The notes beneath the pieces were generated by a model. That model had not been told where the DNA came from, did not search any database, and saw only the letters and a list, made by a program, of their open reading frames with translations. From Planococcus donghaensis MPA1U2 (GTDB lineage Bacteria; Bacillota; Bacilli; Bacillales_A; Planococcaceae), in the NCBI RefSeq assembly GCF_000189395.1, contig NZ_AEPB01000019.1, positions 1 through 64,000 of the forward strand: a stretch of DNA of 64,000 nt, in the 5' to 3' direction. Below, in pieces: positions 28,528 to 37,434 of the stretch. The translations under genes were made by a program, and so were the position numbers. Every line of letters begins with the position of its first letter. Position 1 is the first letter of the stretch.

Positions 28528-28628
28528 CCTACACACCTCTTTGTTTAAAAATTTACTATACATAACACTGGTGTAACGTATAGACTACTATAGCAAGCCT
28601 AGAAGATCTTCGAAAGGAGGGAGTATAC

Positions 28629-29999
28629 ATGATGGACGAAAAAGTAGTACGTGATGAAGAGTTAAACGAAGCTTTGTTTGCTGAATTGCTTATACGCGGA
28701 GACGTCAAAGATTTCCGTGAAGAATTTCTATCACACCATCCATACGACCAAGCAAGTTTTTATGAAAAAGCAGATTCCGAAACAAGGCAATTGCTGTATC
28801 AGTATCTCTCTCCTAAAGAGATGGCAGATTTGTTTGAAGCAATTGAATTAGACGATGATGATTACGAAGATTTGTTCCGAGAAATGGATGCTCGTTATGC
28901 TGCAGATTTGCTGTCGTACATGTATACAGATGATGCAGTTGATGTTTTAAACGAGTTAAATAAAGAGCAAGTTGCGAGTTATTTAACCATTATGGACAAA
29001 GAATCAGCACGTCAAATTAAAGATTTACTTCATTATGAGGAATACACGGCTGGATCAATCATGACGACAGAATTTGTGGCAATTCCAAAAAATTCAACAG
29101 TTCGTTCGGCGATGAATATTCTTCGAAATGCTGCACCAAACGCTGAAACCATCTATTACGTGTTTGTTGTAGATGATGAAAAGAAACTGTCAGGTATTGT
29201 CACGTTGCGGGATTTAATTCTTGCAGAAGAAGATACGTTGATCAGCTCCATTATGAACGAACGAGTGGTTAGTGTTTCGGTAAGTGAAGACCAAGAAGAA
29301 GTTGCCCGTATGATTAAAGATTATGATTTTCTAGCTTTACCCGTTGTTGATTTCCAACAGCATTTGCTAGGGATTATTACGGTCGATGATATTATCGATG
29401 TATTAGAAGAGGAAGCTTCCGATGATTACTCGAAACTTGCAGCTGTATCCGATATGGATACATTTGATAAAAGTTCGTTAACTGCTGCGAAAAAACGGTT
29501 GCCTTGGTTGATTTTGCTGACGTTTTTAGGAATGCTGACAGCAAACTTAATGGGCATGTTTGAAGCAACTTTAGACCAAGTTGCATTACTAGCTGTTTTT
29601 ATCCCACTTATTGCGGGTATGGCAGGGAATAGCGGGACACAAGCGTTGGCAGTAGCGGTTCGGGGAATTGCGACAGGGGACATTGAAGAAGAAAGTAAAA
29701 TGAAACTATTGTTCCGCGAAGCAGGTACTGGTCTTATTACCGGTATTGTTTGTGGAGTCGTAGTCGTAGGATTGGTTTACTTTTGGAAAGGCGAGTTACT
29801 TATTGGGATGCTTGTTGGAACTGCTGTTATGAGTTCTATTTTTGTTGCAACGTTAGCGGGCTCGTTTATTCCGTTAGTCATTCACCGGATGAAGATTGAC
29901 CCAGCAGTCGCATCTGGACCTTTTATCACAACGTTAAACGATATTATTTCGATTTTAATTTATCTAGGTTTAGCTACGACATTTTTAAGTCGTCTTTAG
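28629..29999 (+). CDS. mgtE: Magnesium transporter MgtE
   Basis: Mg2+-gated Mg2+ channel. At 456 residues, an N-terminal helical domain (1-125) is followed by two CBS domains (about 130-255), a plug helix and five membrane helices (about 285-456). The pore signature PLIAGMAGNSGTQALAVAVRG is intact. AAAGGAGGG lies seven bases before the ATG. The 101-base upstream gap holds no M-box-like leader. Confidence 0.95.
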   Translation: MMDEKVVRDEELNEALFAELLIRGDVKDFREEFLSHHPYDQASFYEKADSETRQLLYQYLSPKEMADLFEAIELDDDDYEDLFREMDARYAADLLSYMYTDDAVDVLNELNKEQVASYLTIMDKESARQIKDLLHYEEYTAGSIMTTEFVAIPKNSTVRSAMNILRNAAPNAETIYYVFVVDDEKKLSGIVTLRDLILAEEDTLISSIMNERVVSVSVSEDQEEVARMIKDYDFLALPVVDFQQHLLGIITVDDIIDVLEEEASDDYSKLAAVSDMDTFDKSSLTAAKKRLPWLILLTFLGMLTANLMGMFEATLDQVALLAVFIPLIAGMAGNSGTQALAVAVRGIATGDIEEESKMKLLFREAGTGLITGIVCGVVVVGLVYFWKGELLIGMLVGTAVMSSIFVATLAGSFIPLVIHRMKIDPAVASGPFITTLNDIISILIYLGLATTFLSRL

Positions 30000-30000
30000 A

Positions 30001-30028
30001 AAAGTGCAAATTGCACTTTTCTTTTTTA
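30001..30028 (+). terminator. Terminator of mgtE
   Basis: AAAAGTGCAA pairs with TTGCACTTTT and is followed by CTTTTTT. It overlaps the -35 of the fabI promoter. Confidence 0.85.
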
Positions 30029-30040
30029 TGAGGTATTATT
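30012..30040 (+). promoter_or_regulatory. SigA promoter of fabI
   Basis: TTGCAC (30012-30017) and TATTAT (30035-30040) are 17 bases apart, and the -10 abuts a FapR-type operator. Confidence 0.65.
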
Positions 30041-30056
30041 AGTACCAGGTAATAAC
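30040..30056. promoter_or_regulatory. FapR operator upstream of fabI
   Basis: TTAGTACCAGGTAATAA matches 16 of 17 positions of the FapR palindrome TTAGTACCAGGTACTAA. It begins at the end of the -10, the same geometry as at fabH. Confidence 0.88.
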
Positions 30057-30078
30057 AACAGACGCAGGAGGAATGGAC

Positions 30079-30849
30079 ATGTCAATATCATTAAAAGGAA
30101 AGACTTTTGTCATTATGGGAGTAGCAAACAAACGGAGCATCGCTTGGGGGATCGCTCGTTCGTTAGATCAATCAGGAGCAAACTTAATTTTTACATACGC
30201 AGGAGAGCGTTTTGAAAAGTCCGTACGGGATTTAGTTGCGACACTAGACGGCAATCATGAACTGATCTTGCCTTGCGATGTTACAAATGATGAAGCGGTT
30301 GCTACATGCTTTACAACAATTAAAGAAGAAGTAGGAACGATTCACGGACTGGCACATTGTATCGCATTTGCAAAAGGCGAAGAATTAGCTGGCGATTTCT
30401 CAGATACGTCACGCGATGGCTTTTTATTAGCCCATAATATTAGTGCGTATTCGTTAACGAACATTGCGAAAAATGCAAAACCGTTAATGGCAGAAGGCGG
30501 CAGCATCGTTGCATTGACATACATTGGCGGCGAGCGTGTAATGCCAAACTATAACGTTATGGGTGTTGCAAAAGCTTCTCTTGAAATGTCGGTTCGTTAT
30601 TTAGCGGCAGATCTTGGGAAACACAATATTCGAGTTAACGCGATTTCTTCAGGTCCGATTCGCACATTGTCTTCAAAAGGTGTGAGTGATTTCAATTCAA
30701 TCTTGCACGAAATTGAAGAAAAAGCACCATTACGCCGCAATACAACTCCTGAAGAAGTGGGCGATACAGCCGCATTCTTGTTCAGTGATATGTCTCGTGG
30801 AATTACAGGCGAAACCATCCACGTGGATAGCGGGTTCCATATTTTATAA
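30079..30849 (+). CDS. fabI: Enoyl-ACP reductase (FabI)
   Basis: NAD(P)H-dependent reductase completing each fatty acid elongation cycle; the target of triclosan-type inhibitors. At 256 residues, the SDR fold has the cofactor motif GVANKRSIAWGIA and the catalytic Tyr-158 and Lys-165 in the Y-x6-K pattern NYNVMGVAK. I choose the ATG at 30079, seven bases from AGGAGG; the ATG at 30073 is only one base away. Single gene under the FapR-type site. Confidence 0.96.
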   Translation: MSISLKGKTFVIMGVANKRSIAWGIARSLDQSGANLIFTYAGERFEKSVRDLVATLDGNHELILPCDVTNDEAVATCFTTIKEEVGTIHGLAHCIAFAKGEELAGDFSDTSRDGFLLAHNISAYSLTNIAKNAKPLMAEGGSIVALTYIGGERVMPNYNVMGVAKASLEMSVRYLAADLGKHNIRVNAISSGPIRTLSSKGVSDFNSILHEIEEKAPLRRNTTPEEVGDTAAFLFSDMSRGITGETIHVDSGFHIL

Positions 30850-30855
30850 AAACGA

Positions 30856-30896
30856 AAAAACAGCTCAACCGATTTATATCGGTTGAGCTGTTTTCA
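30856..30896. terminator. Terminator of fabI, also usable by yjcF
   Basis: A perfect 17-bp stem (AAAACAGCTCAACCGAT with ATCGGTTGAGCTGTTTT) and a four-base loop lie between two convergent genes. Confidence 0.9.
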
Positions 30897-30898
30897 TG

Positions 30899-31336
30899 TT
30901 ATTCGACTGTTACGGCTTTTTCCATCGATTTATGGGGAATACCGGCATCCATAAATTCATCTGAGGTGACTTCGTAGCCGAGTTTTTCATAAAAGGCAAG
31001 CGCATGAGTCTGTGCATTCAATTTGAGTCTGAAAATGCCGTTAGACTGCGCATACTCCTCCATGCCGTTCATCATCATGATTCCAATATGCTGTCCACGA
31101 TATTCAGGAAGAACGCAAACACGTTCTACTTTTCCAAGACCGACTTCTACTTCGCGAATACGGCCGGCAGCAATTGGTTGTTCAAGTTGATAAGCGACAA
31201 AATGAATCGCATCGTCATCGTGTTCATCCATCTCAATATGAAGCGGGACACGTTGCTCTTCTACGAACACTTTTCTGCGAACATCAAAAGCTTGTTCTTT
31301 TTCCAATTGATTTTCAGCTATTTTCACTTTAAACAC
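30899..31336 (-). CDS. yjcF: GNAT family N-acetyltransferase (YjcF)
   Basis: A 145-residue acetyltransferase. The acetyl-CoA loop is seen in VCVLPEYRGQHIGIMMMNGMEEYA, and the C-terminal motif in LNAQTHALAFYEKLGYE. The start is the GTG at 31336, directly after the yjcG stop codon, with GGGAGA ten bases upstream. It forms an operon with yjcG, as in B. subtilis. Acceptor substrate unknown. Confidence 0.9.
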   Translation of the reverse strand: MFKVKIAENQLEKEQAFDVRRKVFVEEQRVPLHIEMDEHDDDAIHFVAYQLEQPIAAGRIREVEVGLGKVERVCVLPEYRGQHIGIMMMNGMEEYAQSNGIFRLKLNAQTHALAFYEKLGYEVTSDEFMDAGIPHKSMEKAVTVE

Positions 31337-31855
31337 TTATTGATCATCTCCCGTTAAACGGAATGTTTCGTATACTGTCCATGAACCATCTTCCAATTGA
31401 TAAAGCAAATGCATCCGATCAATAATTTCTTCGTGATCGATACCAGCCATTTTCAATTGACCATAAACGTCTGCATGCTCGGTATCAGACAATTTTTGTC
31501 CGATGGTGATATGAGGTACAAATGAATGTTTTGGCATTCCACCGAAAAAGTCAGAATGCAGATCTGCGTGCAAAGCCTCAATCTCTTCGTTCGGCTCTAC
31601 TTTAAAGTACAAAGTAGTGTTGACTGGAGAAAAGGTACTAACGCGCGTTGCATGTAATTTAAAAGGTTTATGGCGCTTCGCAATGTTTTGCATTTCTGCC
31701 GCCATTGCCTTAACATCTGCTGCATCTACCTCAAATGGCTCTTTTAATGTCATGTGAGGGGTAATCAATTCATAATGTGGGTCATAACGTTTGCGATATG
31801 AATTGGCGATGTCTTGTAATTTTTTTGAAGGAAAAGCTGCTACTCCATATTTCAT
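31337..31855 (-). CDS. yjcG: 2H phosphoesterase superfamily protein (YjcG)
   Basis: A 172-residue protein of the 2'-5' RNA ligase/phosphoesterase superfamily. Both HxT motifs are present: HMTLKEP (residues 34-36 region) and HITIGQK in the second half. Length and neighbours match YjcG. Cellular substrate unknown. Confidence 0.92.
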   Translation of the reverse strand: MKYGVAAFPSKKLQDIANSYRKRYDPHYELITPHMTLKEPFEVDAADVKAMAAEMQNIAKRHKPFKLHATRVSTFSPVNTTLYFKVEPNEEIEALHADLHSDFFGGMPKHSFVPHITIGQKLSDTEHADVYGQLKMAGIDHEEIIDRMHLLYQLEDGSWTVYETFRLTGDDQ

Positions 31856-31916
31856 CTAAACGACCTCCTTGTCTGTAATAACCATCTTTTTTTAAGTCTC
31901 GGAACATTATAAGCCT

Positions 31917-32639
31917 TTACATGCCGAAGTTTTGAATAAGGGCACGTTTTAAATCGGGCTGCCAATGCTTCCAAGTGTGGTCTCCTTCAAATTCTTCATA
32001 AAAGACCGAAAACCCTTTATTTTTCATTAAATTATTTAATTGGCGATTTGGTTCGAGAAAATCTGCAGTTCCGCCAGACCCTAGTTTTACAGCTGTTTCT
32101 TCTTTTCCGATAACATGATAAACCGTAAACGAGTTAGCCGATTTAAAAGCTTCTATCGCAGTGAGCATTTCTTCGCCAACTTTCGGCGATTGAAGAATCA
32201 CACGCCCAAAAATATTTGGGTATTTTAAAGCCGCCATCAAAGATGCAGTTGCAGCTAAGGAGTCTCCGATTAAAGCACGCCCCATACCGACTTGGTAGGT
32301 TGGATACTTTTCATCTAGGAAAGGTGCCAGTTCATGTGCTAGAAAACGTAGGTAAGCACTGTGCTGTTCACCAGTGGGCTCGTATTTTTTATTGCGGTCT
32401 TCTACACTCTTGTATGGAACACCGACGACAATAATATTTTCAATTTCCCGCTTTTCGAGTAACTCATCGACGACTCGAGGAATTCGTCCTAATTGAAAAT
32501 AATCTTTTCCATCAGAAGCGATGACCAGCGTATATTTATATAAGGGCGAAAAATTGGCAGGAAGATAGACGAGCAATTGCATGTCTTCTTGAAGTTCCTT
32601 GCTGTAGATGGATAAGTCCTCTACCTTTCCAGTAGTCAT
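31917..32639 (-). CDS. yjcH: Esterase-like alpha/beta hydrolase (YjcH)
   Basis: A 240-residue cytosolic protein of the esterase D/enterochelin esterase type. The nucleophile elbow reads ALIGDSLAATASL and the C-terminal catalytic histidine sits in FEGDHTWKHWQ. The order yjcH-yjcG-yjcF on one strand matches B. subtilis. GAGGAGG precedes the ATG. Substrate unknown. Confidence 0.88.
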   Translation of the reverse strand: MTTGKVEDLSIYSKELQEDMQLLVYLPANFSPLYKYTLVIASDGKDYFQLGRIPRVVDELLEKREIENIIVVGVPYKSVEDRNKKYEPTGEQHSAYLRFLAHELAPFLDEKYPTYQVGMGRALIGDSLAATASLMAALKYPNIFGRVILQSPKVGEEMLTAIEAFKSANSFTVYHVIGKEETAVKLGSGGTADFLEPNRQLNNLMKNKGFSVFYEEFEGDHTWKHWQPDLKRALIQNFGM

Positions 32640-32742
32640 TTGTATGCCTCCTCTAGTGTTTTATAAGAAAATTGTACCATAATGAATGTTCAAGGTATAA
32701 TGGAAAGAGAACACCAATAATTAGAGGGAAGGGGTTTTTGAC

Positions 32743-33327
32743 ATGGATGGCGCGAAGTTCCAAGTTCATTCTGACGACGTTAGAAAAGCGACACATGAAG
32801 CATTAGAAAGAAGAGGCGTAACAAATGAAGACATAGCCAAAATCGTTTTGGATATGCAACTCCCTTACAATGAAGGGCTTAAAATCGAACATTGTTTGGA
32901 ATCAGTTGAAAGTGTTTTACGCAAACGTGAAATGCAACACGCCCTATTAGTGGGAATCGAACTCGACGAACTAGCAGAACAAGGGAAATTATCCCGTCCG
33001 CTTCAGCAAATTATCGGGTCAGATGAAGGGTTGTTCGGCGTTGATGAAATGATCGGATTAGGTGCGGTGTTAACTTATGGCAGTATTGCAGTTACAACAT
33101 TCGGTCATTTGGATAAAAATAAAACTGGTATTATTCATGAACTAGATACAAAAATTGGCGGCCATGTTCACACGTTCTTAGATGATTTAGTCGCGAGTAT
33201 TGCTGCTTGTGCATCAGCGCGTATTGCCCACCGGACCCGCGATCTTGAAGAGCAAGGTAGGACGTTTGAAGATCTTGCTCCAGAAGAGACGACACCAGAA
33301 ACACATGTTGAAGGTGCAGAGACGTAA
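32743..33327 (+). CDS. yutG: Phosphatidylglycerophosphatase A-like protein (YutG family)
   Basis: A 194-residue protein. The PgpA-like core shows NEDIAKIVLDMQ, the acidic SDEGLFGVDEMIGLGAVLTYGSIAVTTFG, and DTKIGGHVHTFLDDLVASIAAC. It lacks the hydrophobic helices of proteobacterial PgpA, like YutG of B. subtilis. A role in phosphatidylglycerol synthesis follows from the family. The C-terminus is acidic. Confidence 0.8.
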   Translation: MDGAKFQVHSDDVRKATHEALERRGVTNEDIAKIVLDMQLPYNEGLKIEHCLESVESVLRKREMQHALLVGIELDELAEQGKLSRPLQQIIGSDEGLFGVDEMIGLGAVLTYGSIAVTTFGHLDKNKTGIIHELDTKIGGHVHTFLDDLVASIAACASARIAHRTRDLEEQGRTFEDLAPEETTPETHVEGAET

Positions 33328-33350
33328 AGAAGTATTCTAAATGTTCTTTC

Positions 33351-33364
33351 TGTAAGCGGTTGTA
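33351..33364. promoter_or_regulatory. Possible CcpA (cre) site upstream of the TRAP operon
   Basis: TGTAAGCGGTTGTA matches 12 of 14 positions of TGWAARCGYTWNCA and lies about 14 bases upstream of the -35. Carbon catabolite control of a carboxylate transporter would make sense, but the match is imperfect. Confidence 0.35.
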
Positions 33365-33377
33365 ATTGCGAAATGCA

Positions 33378-33407
33378 TTGAAACCAGCCAGAAAGGAATG
33401 GTATTAT
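33378..33407 (+). promoter_or_regulatory. SigA promoter of the TRAP operon
   Basis: TTGAAA (33378-33383), an 18-base spacer and TATTAT (33402-33407) with an extended -10 TGG just upstream. Confidence 0.6.
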
Positions 33408-33453
33408 TAAAAATGAAACATAGAAAATTATTCGAGAAAAGGGAGGTCACTTT

Positions 33454-34428
33454 ATGTTAAACAAGAAATTTGGTTTATTTGCTGCAGTAACACTTGCAGG
33501 CTCTGTATTTTTAGCAGGTTGCGGCGATGACGAAGCTACAGAAGGCGAAGGCGGAGGTTCATCAGATCCAGAATTCCTTAGCATTCTAACTGGCGGAACA
33601 ACAGGTACGTATTATCCACTAGGTGGCGCAATGGCAAACATCATTGAAACAGAAACTGGCTTGGATACGACTGCTGAAGTTTCACAAGCATCTGCTGCGA
33701 ACATGACAGCACTTGCTGACGGAGATGCACAAATTGCATTTGTTCAAACAGATACGGCATTTTATGCATCTGAAGGATCGAATATGTTTGAAGGCGAAGT
33801 AATCGATACAGTTTCTGCTATCGGTGCACTTTATCCAGAAACAATTCAATTAGTAACAACTTCAAGTTCAGGAATTGCTTCATTTGATGATTTGTCAGGT
33901 AAGAAAATCTCAGTTGGTGCTCCTGGTTCAGGAACTTATATTAACGCTGAACAATTGTTAGAAATCCATGGTATGACTATGGACGATATCGATGCACAAA
34001 ACCTTGACTTTGGTGAGTCACAAGAAAGCTTGCAGTCAGGTCAAATTGATGCAGCCTTCATCACTGCTGGTACTCCAACAGGCGCAGTTGAAAGTCTTGG
34101 AGCTACTTCAGACGTAGTGATTGTCCCTGTAGAAAAGGACAAAGCTGATGAATTGATCGAGAAATACCCTTACTATGCACATGATACTGTACCGTCTGGT
34201 ATTTATGGATTAACTGAAGAAGTTCCGACTGTTTCAGTTCTAGCGATGTTAGTTGTACAAAACGATCTTTCAGAAGATCTTGTTTACAACATCACAAAAG
34301 CAATCTATGAAAACACAGATCAAATCCAGCATGCAAAAGCAGAATTCATCAAGTCAGAAACAGCTCTTGATGGAATCGGCATTGACATTCATCCTGGCGC
34401 ACAAAAGTATTTTGACGAAGTAAATTAA
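33454..34428 (+). CDS. TAXI-family TRAP transporter solute-binding lipoprotein
   Basis: A 324-residue extracellular receptor. The lipobox is FLAGC (Cys-23) followed by an acidic linker. The TAXI fold is recognised from LSILTGGTTGTYYPLGGAMANII, GDAQIAFVQTD, GALYPETIQLVT and GKKISVGAPGSGTY. It feeds the fused permease encoded two genes downstream. The ligand is likely a carboxylate such as glutamate or a dicarboxylate, as for the family; not readable here. Confidence 0.92.
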   Translation: MLNKKFGLFAAVTLAGSVFLAGCGDDEATEGEGGGSSDPEFLSILTGGTTGTYYPLGGAMANIIETETGLDTTAEVSQASAANMTALADGDAQIAFVQTDTAFYASEGSNMFEGEVIDTVSAIGALYPETIQLVTTSSSGIASFDDLSGKKISVGAPGSGTYINAEQLLEIHGMTMDDIDAQNLDFGESQESLQSGQIDAAFITAGTPTGAVESLGATSDVVIVPVEKDKADELIEKYPYYAHDTVPSGIYGLTEEVPTVSVLAMLVVQNDLSEDLVYNITKAIYENTDQIQHAKAEFIKSETALDGIGIDIHPGAQKYFDEVN

Positions 34429-34441
34429 TTGAATGAGCGAG

Positions 34442-34489
34442 TAACTGACGGCAAAGCGCTAGCTTTTCGTCAGTTATTTATTTTTTTAG
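34442..34489 (+). terminator. Hairpin between the TAXI receptor and the permease genes
   Basis: TAACTGACG pairs with CGTCAGTTA, with an inner AAAGC/GCTTT stem, followed by a T-rich tract. Like the hairpin after oppA, it probably lets the binding protein be made in excess over the permease. Confidence 0.75.
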
Positions 34490-34506
34490 ATGGAGGAGAA
34501 TAGAAT

Positions 34507-35031
34507 ATGCGGTTTACCCGGATACATAAATTCCTTCTTTTAGTGATTGTCCTCATCTTAATTAGCTCCTTAATCGCATTCACCCCTTCCAAAAAATATT
34601 ATGTGTTTATCGATAATGAGACTGAAGACATTGCGGCATATGTACCGGTAGAAAGCCGGTTTTTTCAAATCATATATACCCATTCGATTCACTTATCAGA
34701 AGTTATTGAAAGCTACAAAATAACAGGAAACGATCAGTTGATGATGACAGAGCTTGAATACGAAGATTTTAATATTGGAATGCCTTCAAATGCAGGAGAA
34801 GGGGAAACCTTTGTCGAAAAGGATGGTAAATACTTTATTAAAAATATGACAAGAAAAATTCCGGAGTTCCGCTTATTTGTGGGGGATGTAGATGCTGACT
34901 TGTCATTCAAAACCAAAGGACACCAGATGGATTTAAAAAAAACGCTTGAACGAGGAGAGTCATATACGTTTCGAGTAGAAAACGTATCCCTGTTTCAACT
35001 AAGAAAAGGAGTGAGAATTGATGAGCGATAA
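34507..35031 (+). CDS. DUF1850 protein associated with TRAP transporter
   Basis: A 174-residue protein with an N-terminal membrane anchor (residues 8-26) and an extracellular domain. The sequence FQIIYTHSIHLSEVIESYKI matches the DUF1850 hallmark YTHSVxLxPV-like region. DUF1850 genes typically sit between TAXI receptors and fused TRAP permeases, as here. It overlaps the permease start by 11 bases. Exact role unknown. Confidence 0.85.
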   Translation: MRFTRIHKFLLLVIVLILISSLIAFTPSKKYYVFIDNETEDIAAYVPVESRFFQIIYTHSIHLSEVIESYKITGNDQLMMTELEYEDFNIGMPSNAGEGETFVEKDGKYFIKNMTRKIPEFRLFVGDVDADLSFKTKGHQMDLKKTLERGESYTFRVENVSLFQLRKGVRIDER

Positions 35032-37054
35032 GTTGCCTCCAGAAGAACACACGCAGCAGAAACTTCCGCCAGAGGACGAGTCTTACATCTCAGAAGAAAA
35101 ACAAAAGGAAATTTTACAGAAATACGATCCTGAATCCAATACGCGGGATTTAAGCGGAATGATTAAACATGTGGTCTTTTTTGGATTATTAGCTTTTTCC
35201 TTGTTCCAGCTCTATACTGCCATTTTCGGCCAGTATACCGCGTATATTCAGCGGTCGATTCACTTAGGATTTGCCTTATCCTTAATTTTCCTGTTATTCC
35301 CAGCTCGTAAACGTAAAGGAGCTCGTCATAAAGTTGCTTGGTATGATTATATTCTGGCATTATTATCAGTTGGCGTAGCTGCTTATTGGCCAATCATGTA
35401 TGACGATTTAGTATTCCGTCTTGGACGTGTGACTGAATTAGATTTAATTGTCGGGATTTTAGCGGTCCTTCTAACATTAGAAGCGACAAGGCGAGCAGTC
35501 GGCATGCCGATTACCATTATTGCTAGTTTGTTTTTGACTTATGCCTTTTTTGGACCTTACTTCCCAGGGTTCTTGCGTCATAGAGGACAGGATTTAGAAT
35601 CACTTGTTCAATTGATGTTCTACACAACAGATGGTGTGCTTGGAACACCAATCGGCGTTTCGGCTACGTTTATATTCACCTTCTTGTTATTTGGATCATT
35701 TTTAGTCAAAACAGGAGTAGGCCAATATTTTAATGATTTGGCCGTATCATTAGCCGGGAATTTAGTTGGGGGACCAGCAAAAGTAGCGATTTTCTCAAGT
35801 GCCCTGCAAGGGACGATTTCTGGAAGCTCGGTTGCTAACGTTGTAACTTCAGGTTCTTACACAATTCCGATGATGAAAAAGTTAGGTTATAAGAAAGAAT
35901 TTGCCGGAGGGGTAGAAGCAGCAGCCTCTACAGGTGGACAATTAATGCCACCAATCATGGGAGCCGCAGCCTTCTTGATGGTAGAATTTATCGGAGGCGT
36001 GACTTATTGGGAAATTGCCAAAGCGGCAACGATACCAGCGCTTTTGTATTTCACAGGTGTTTGGATCATGACCCACTTTGAAGCAAAACGCATTGGCTTG
36101 AAAGGGCTTTCCCCAGAAGAAATGCCGGATCGTAAAGAAGTATTGAAGAAAATCTACTTACTGACGCCAATTCTTGCGATCATCGTCTTTTTATTGATCG
36201 GTGTGCCAACAATGCAAGCGGCACTTTACGGGATTTTACTCACCATATTTGTAAGTGCTTTTAATAAAGAAACGCGCTTGAACTTTAAAGACATGATTTT
36301 AGCTTTAGTTGATGGTGCAAGAACGGCATTAGCGGTAGCAGCAGCAACAGCAGCAGCTGGGATTATTGTTGGGGTTGTCGTGAAAACTGGACTTGGTTTA
36401 AGTTTGGCGAATGGATTGGTTTCAGCGTCAGGCGGTAATGTCTTGTTAACTTTATTCTTCACGATGTTAGCAGCGATTGTCCTAGGTATGGGATCGCCAA
36501 CAACAGCCAACTACGTTATTACGTCTACAATCGCAGCACCTGCTATTATTACGCTGTTGATGTTAGATGAGCCTGTTGGAGCAGCGGTGCCACTTGTAGT
36601 TGCATTATCTGCCCATTTGTTTGTTTTCTATTTTGGTATTATTGCCGACATCACACCACCTGTTGCACTTGCCGCATTTGCTGCGTCAGGTATCTCAGGT
36701 GGCGAGCCGATACGGACCGGTTTTATTGCAGCTAAATTAGCAGCAGCAGCCTTTATCATTCCGTATATGTTCGTTTTATCACCATCATTATTGATGATTG
36801 ATACAACTTGGCCAGAATTAATTTGGGTATTGATTACCGCATTATCCGGTATGGTTGCAATTGGAGCCGGATTGATCGGGTATTGGTATCGTAAGCTCAA
36901 CTGGTTCGAGCGTATTATCACATTTGCAACTGGACTGGCTTTAATTTATCCAGAAGGCATGACTGATATTATTGGAGCGGTATTGTTTGTTATCTTGTTT
37001 GGTATCCAATGGATGGCACGCGATAAAAAACCTAGTAAAACAGCACAAGCATAA
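35021..37054 (+). CDS. TRAP transporter fused permease (DctQM, TAXI type)
   Basis: A 677-residue membrane protein fusing the small (DctQ) and large (DctM) TRAP subunits, with more than a dozen hydrophobic segments after a hydrophilic N-terminus of about 45 residues. Family motifs include SGSSVANVVTSGSYTIPMMKKLGY, AASTGGQLMPPIMGAAAFLM, GMGSPTTANYVI and DITPPVALAAFAASGISGG. I start at the ATG at 35021, nine bases from AAGGAG, rather than the adjacent TTG. Uptake would be driven by an ion gradient. Confidence 0.93.
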   Translation: MSDKLPPEEHTQQKLPPEDESYISEEKQKEILQKYDPESNTRDLSGMIKHVVFFGLLAFSLFQLYTAIFGQYTAYIQRSIHLGFALSLIFLLFPARKRKGARHKVAWYDYILALLSVGVAAYWPIMYDDLVFRLGRVTELDLIVGILAVLLTLEATRRAVGMPITIIASLFLTYAFFGPYFPGFLRHRGQDLESLVQLMFYTTDGVLGTPIGVSATFIFTFLLFGSFLVKTGVGQYFNDLAVSLAGNLVGGPAKVAIFSSALQGTISGSSVANVVTSGSYTIPMMKKLGYKKEFAGGVEAAASTGGQLMPPIMGAAAFLMVEFIGGVTYWEIAKAATIPALLYFTGVWIMTHFEAKRIGLKGLSPEEMPDRKEVLKKIYLLTPILAIIVFLLIGVPTMQAALYGILLTIFVSAFNKETRLNFKDMILALVDGARTALAVAAATAAAGIIVGVVVKTGLGLSLANGLVSASGGNVLLTLFFTMLAAIVLGMGSPTTANYVITSTIAAPAIITLLMLDEPVGAAVPLVVALSAHLFVFYFGIIADITPPVALAAFAASGISGGEPIRTGFIAAKLAAAAFIIPYMFVLSPSLLMIDTTWPELIWVLITALSGMVAIGAGLIGYWYRKLNWFERIITFATGLALIYPEGMTDIIGAVLFVILFGIQWMARDKKPSKTAQA

Positions 37055-37063
37055 AAGAAAGAG

Positions 37064-37096
37064 AACCGGTCGGGCTGATGCCTGACCGGTTTTTTT
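37064..37096 (+). terminator. Terminator of the TRAP operon
   Basis: AACCGGTCGGGC pairs, with one mismatch, with GCCTGACCGGTT and is followed by a run of T. Confidence 0.88.
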
Positions 37097-37124
37097 GCGT
37101 TTATTCATATTTATTGTAAACACG

Positions 37125-37259
37125 AAAAAAGCCATCACCCGAAGGCGATGACTTTTTCAAAGCAAACTTTGTTCCTAAAGCTTGCAGTGGGTTTGGCACC
37201 CAATAATTCTTACTGATTGTTGAAATCTCATAAGAACGATGGATGTCGAACTTGTTACT
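37125..37259 (-). ncRNA. Candidate small RNA, unnamed
   Basis: On the minus strand a good promoter is followed, after about 135 bases with no ORF that has a ribosome binding site, by a terminator: GTCATCGCC and GGTGATGGC closing a UUCG tetraloop, then CTTTTTT. The terminator stem pairs fully only as RNA from the minus strand, where two G-U pairs replace A-C mismatches of the other strand. Three further hairpins are visible: TTCTTATGA/TCA-G-TAAGAA, TGGGT/ACCCA, and GCAAGCTTT/AAAGTTTGC with loop AGGAAC. I do not recognise it as a known RNA family. Confidence 0.6.
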
Positions 37260-37265
37260 AAATTC

Positions 37266-37294
37266 ATCATATCTTGTTCATAAAGAAATGTAAA
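37266..37294 (-). promoter_or_regulatory. SigA promoter of the candidate small RNA
   Basis: On the minus strand, TTTACA (37294-37289) and TATGAT (37271-37266) are exactly 17 bases apart. No gene on that strand lies between here and the terminator at 37125-37153. Confidence 0.6.
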
Positions 37295-37401
37295 GTTGTT
37301 AGAAATTTCGGCGAATAGAGAAAAAAATCCATGATTTCGAATGCTCCAGATTTTTTATTTTTCAAAAAGGATTGCCGGTAGGTAAATCGTGGTATAAAAT
37401 A

Positions 37402-37415
37402 AGAACAAACGTTCC
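37402..37415. promoter_or_regulatory. LexA (DinR) box upstream of the Y-family polymerase
   Basis: AGAACAAACGTTCC matches the Bacillus LexA consensus CGAACRNRYGTTYC at 13 of 14 positions, about 20 bases upstream of the start codon. This places the polymerase and its YolD partner in the SOS regulon. Confidence 0.88.
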
Positions 37416-37434
37416 CTTTTGAGAGGTGAGTATG

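Noticed and set aside
28528..28628. M-box magnesium riboswitch upstream of mgtE
   Set aside because: The gap is only about 100 bases and shows neither the conserved M-box segments nor a terminator.
37131..37153. Stem-loop read as a second plus-strand terminator for the TRAP operon
   Set aside because: The plus strand has two A-C mismatches, while the minus strand pairs fully with wobble pairs and a UUCG loop, and a better TRAP terminator already lies at 37064-37096.
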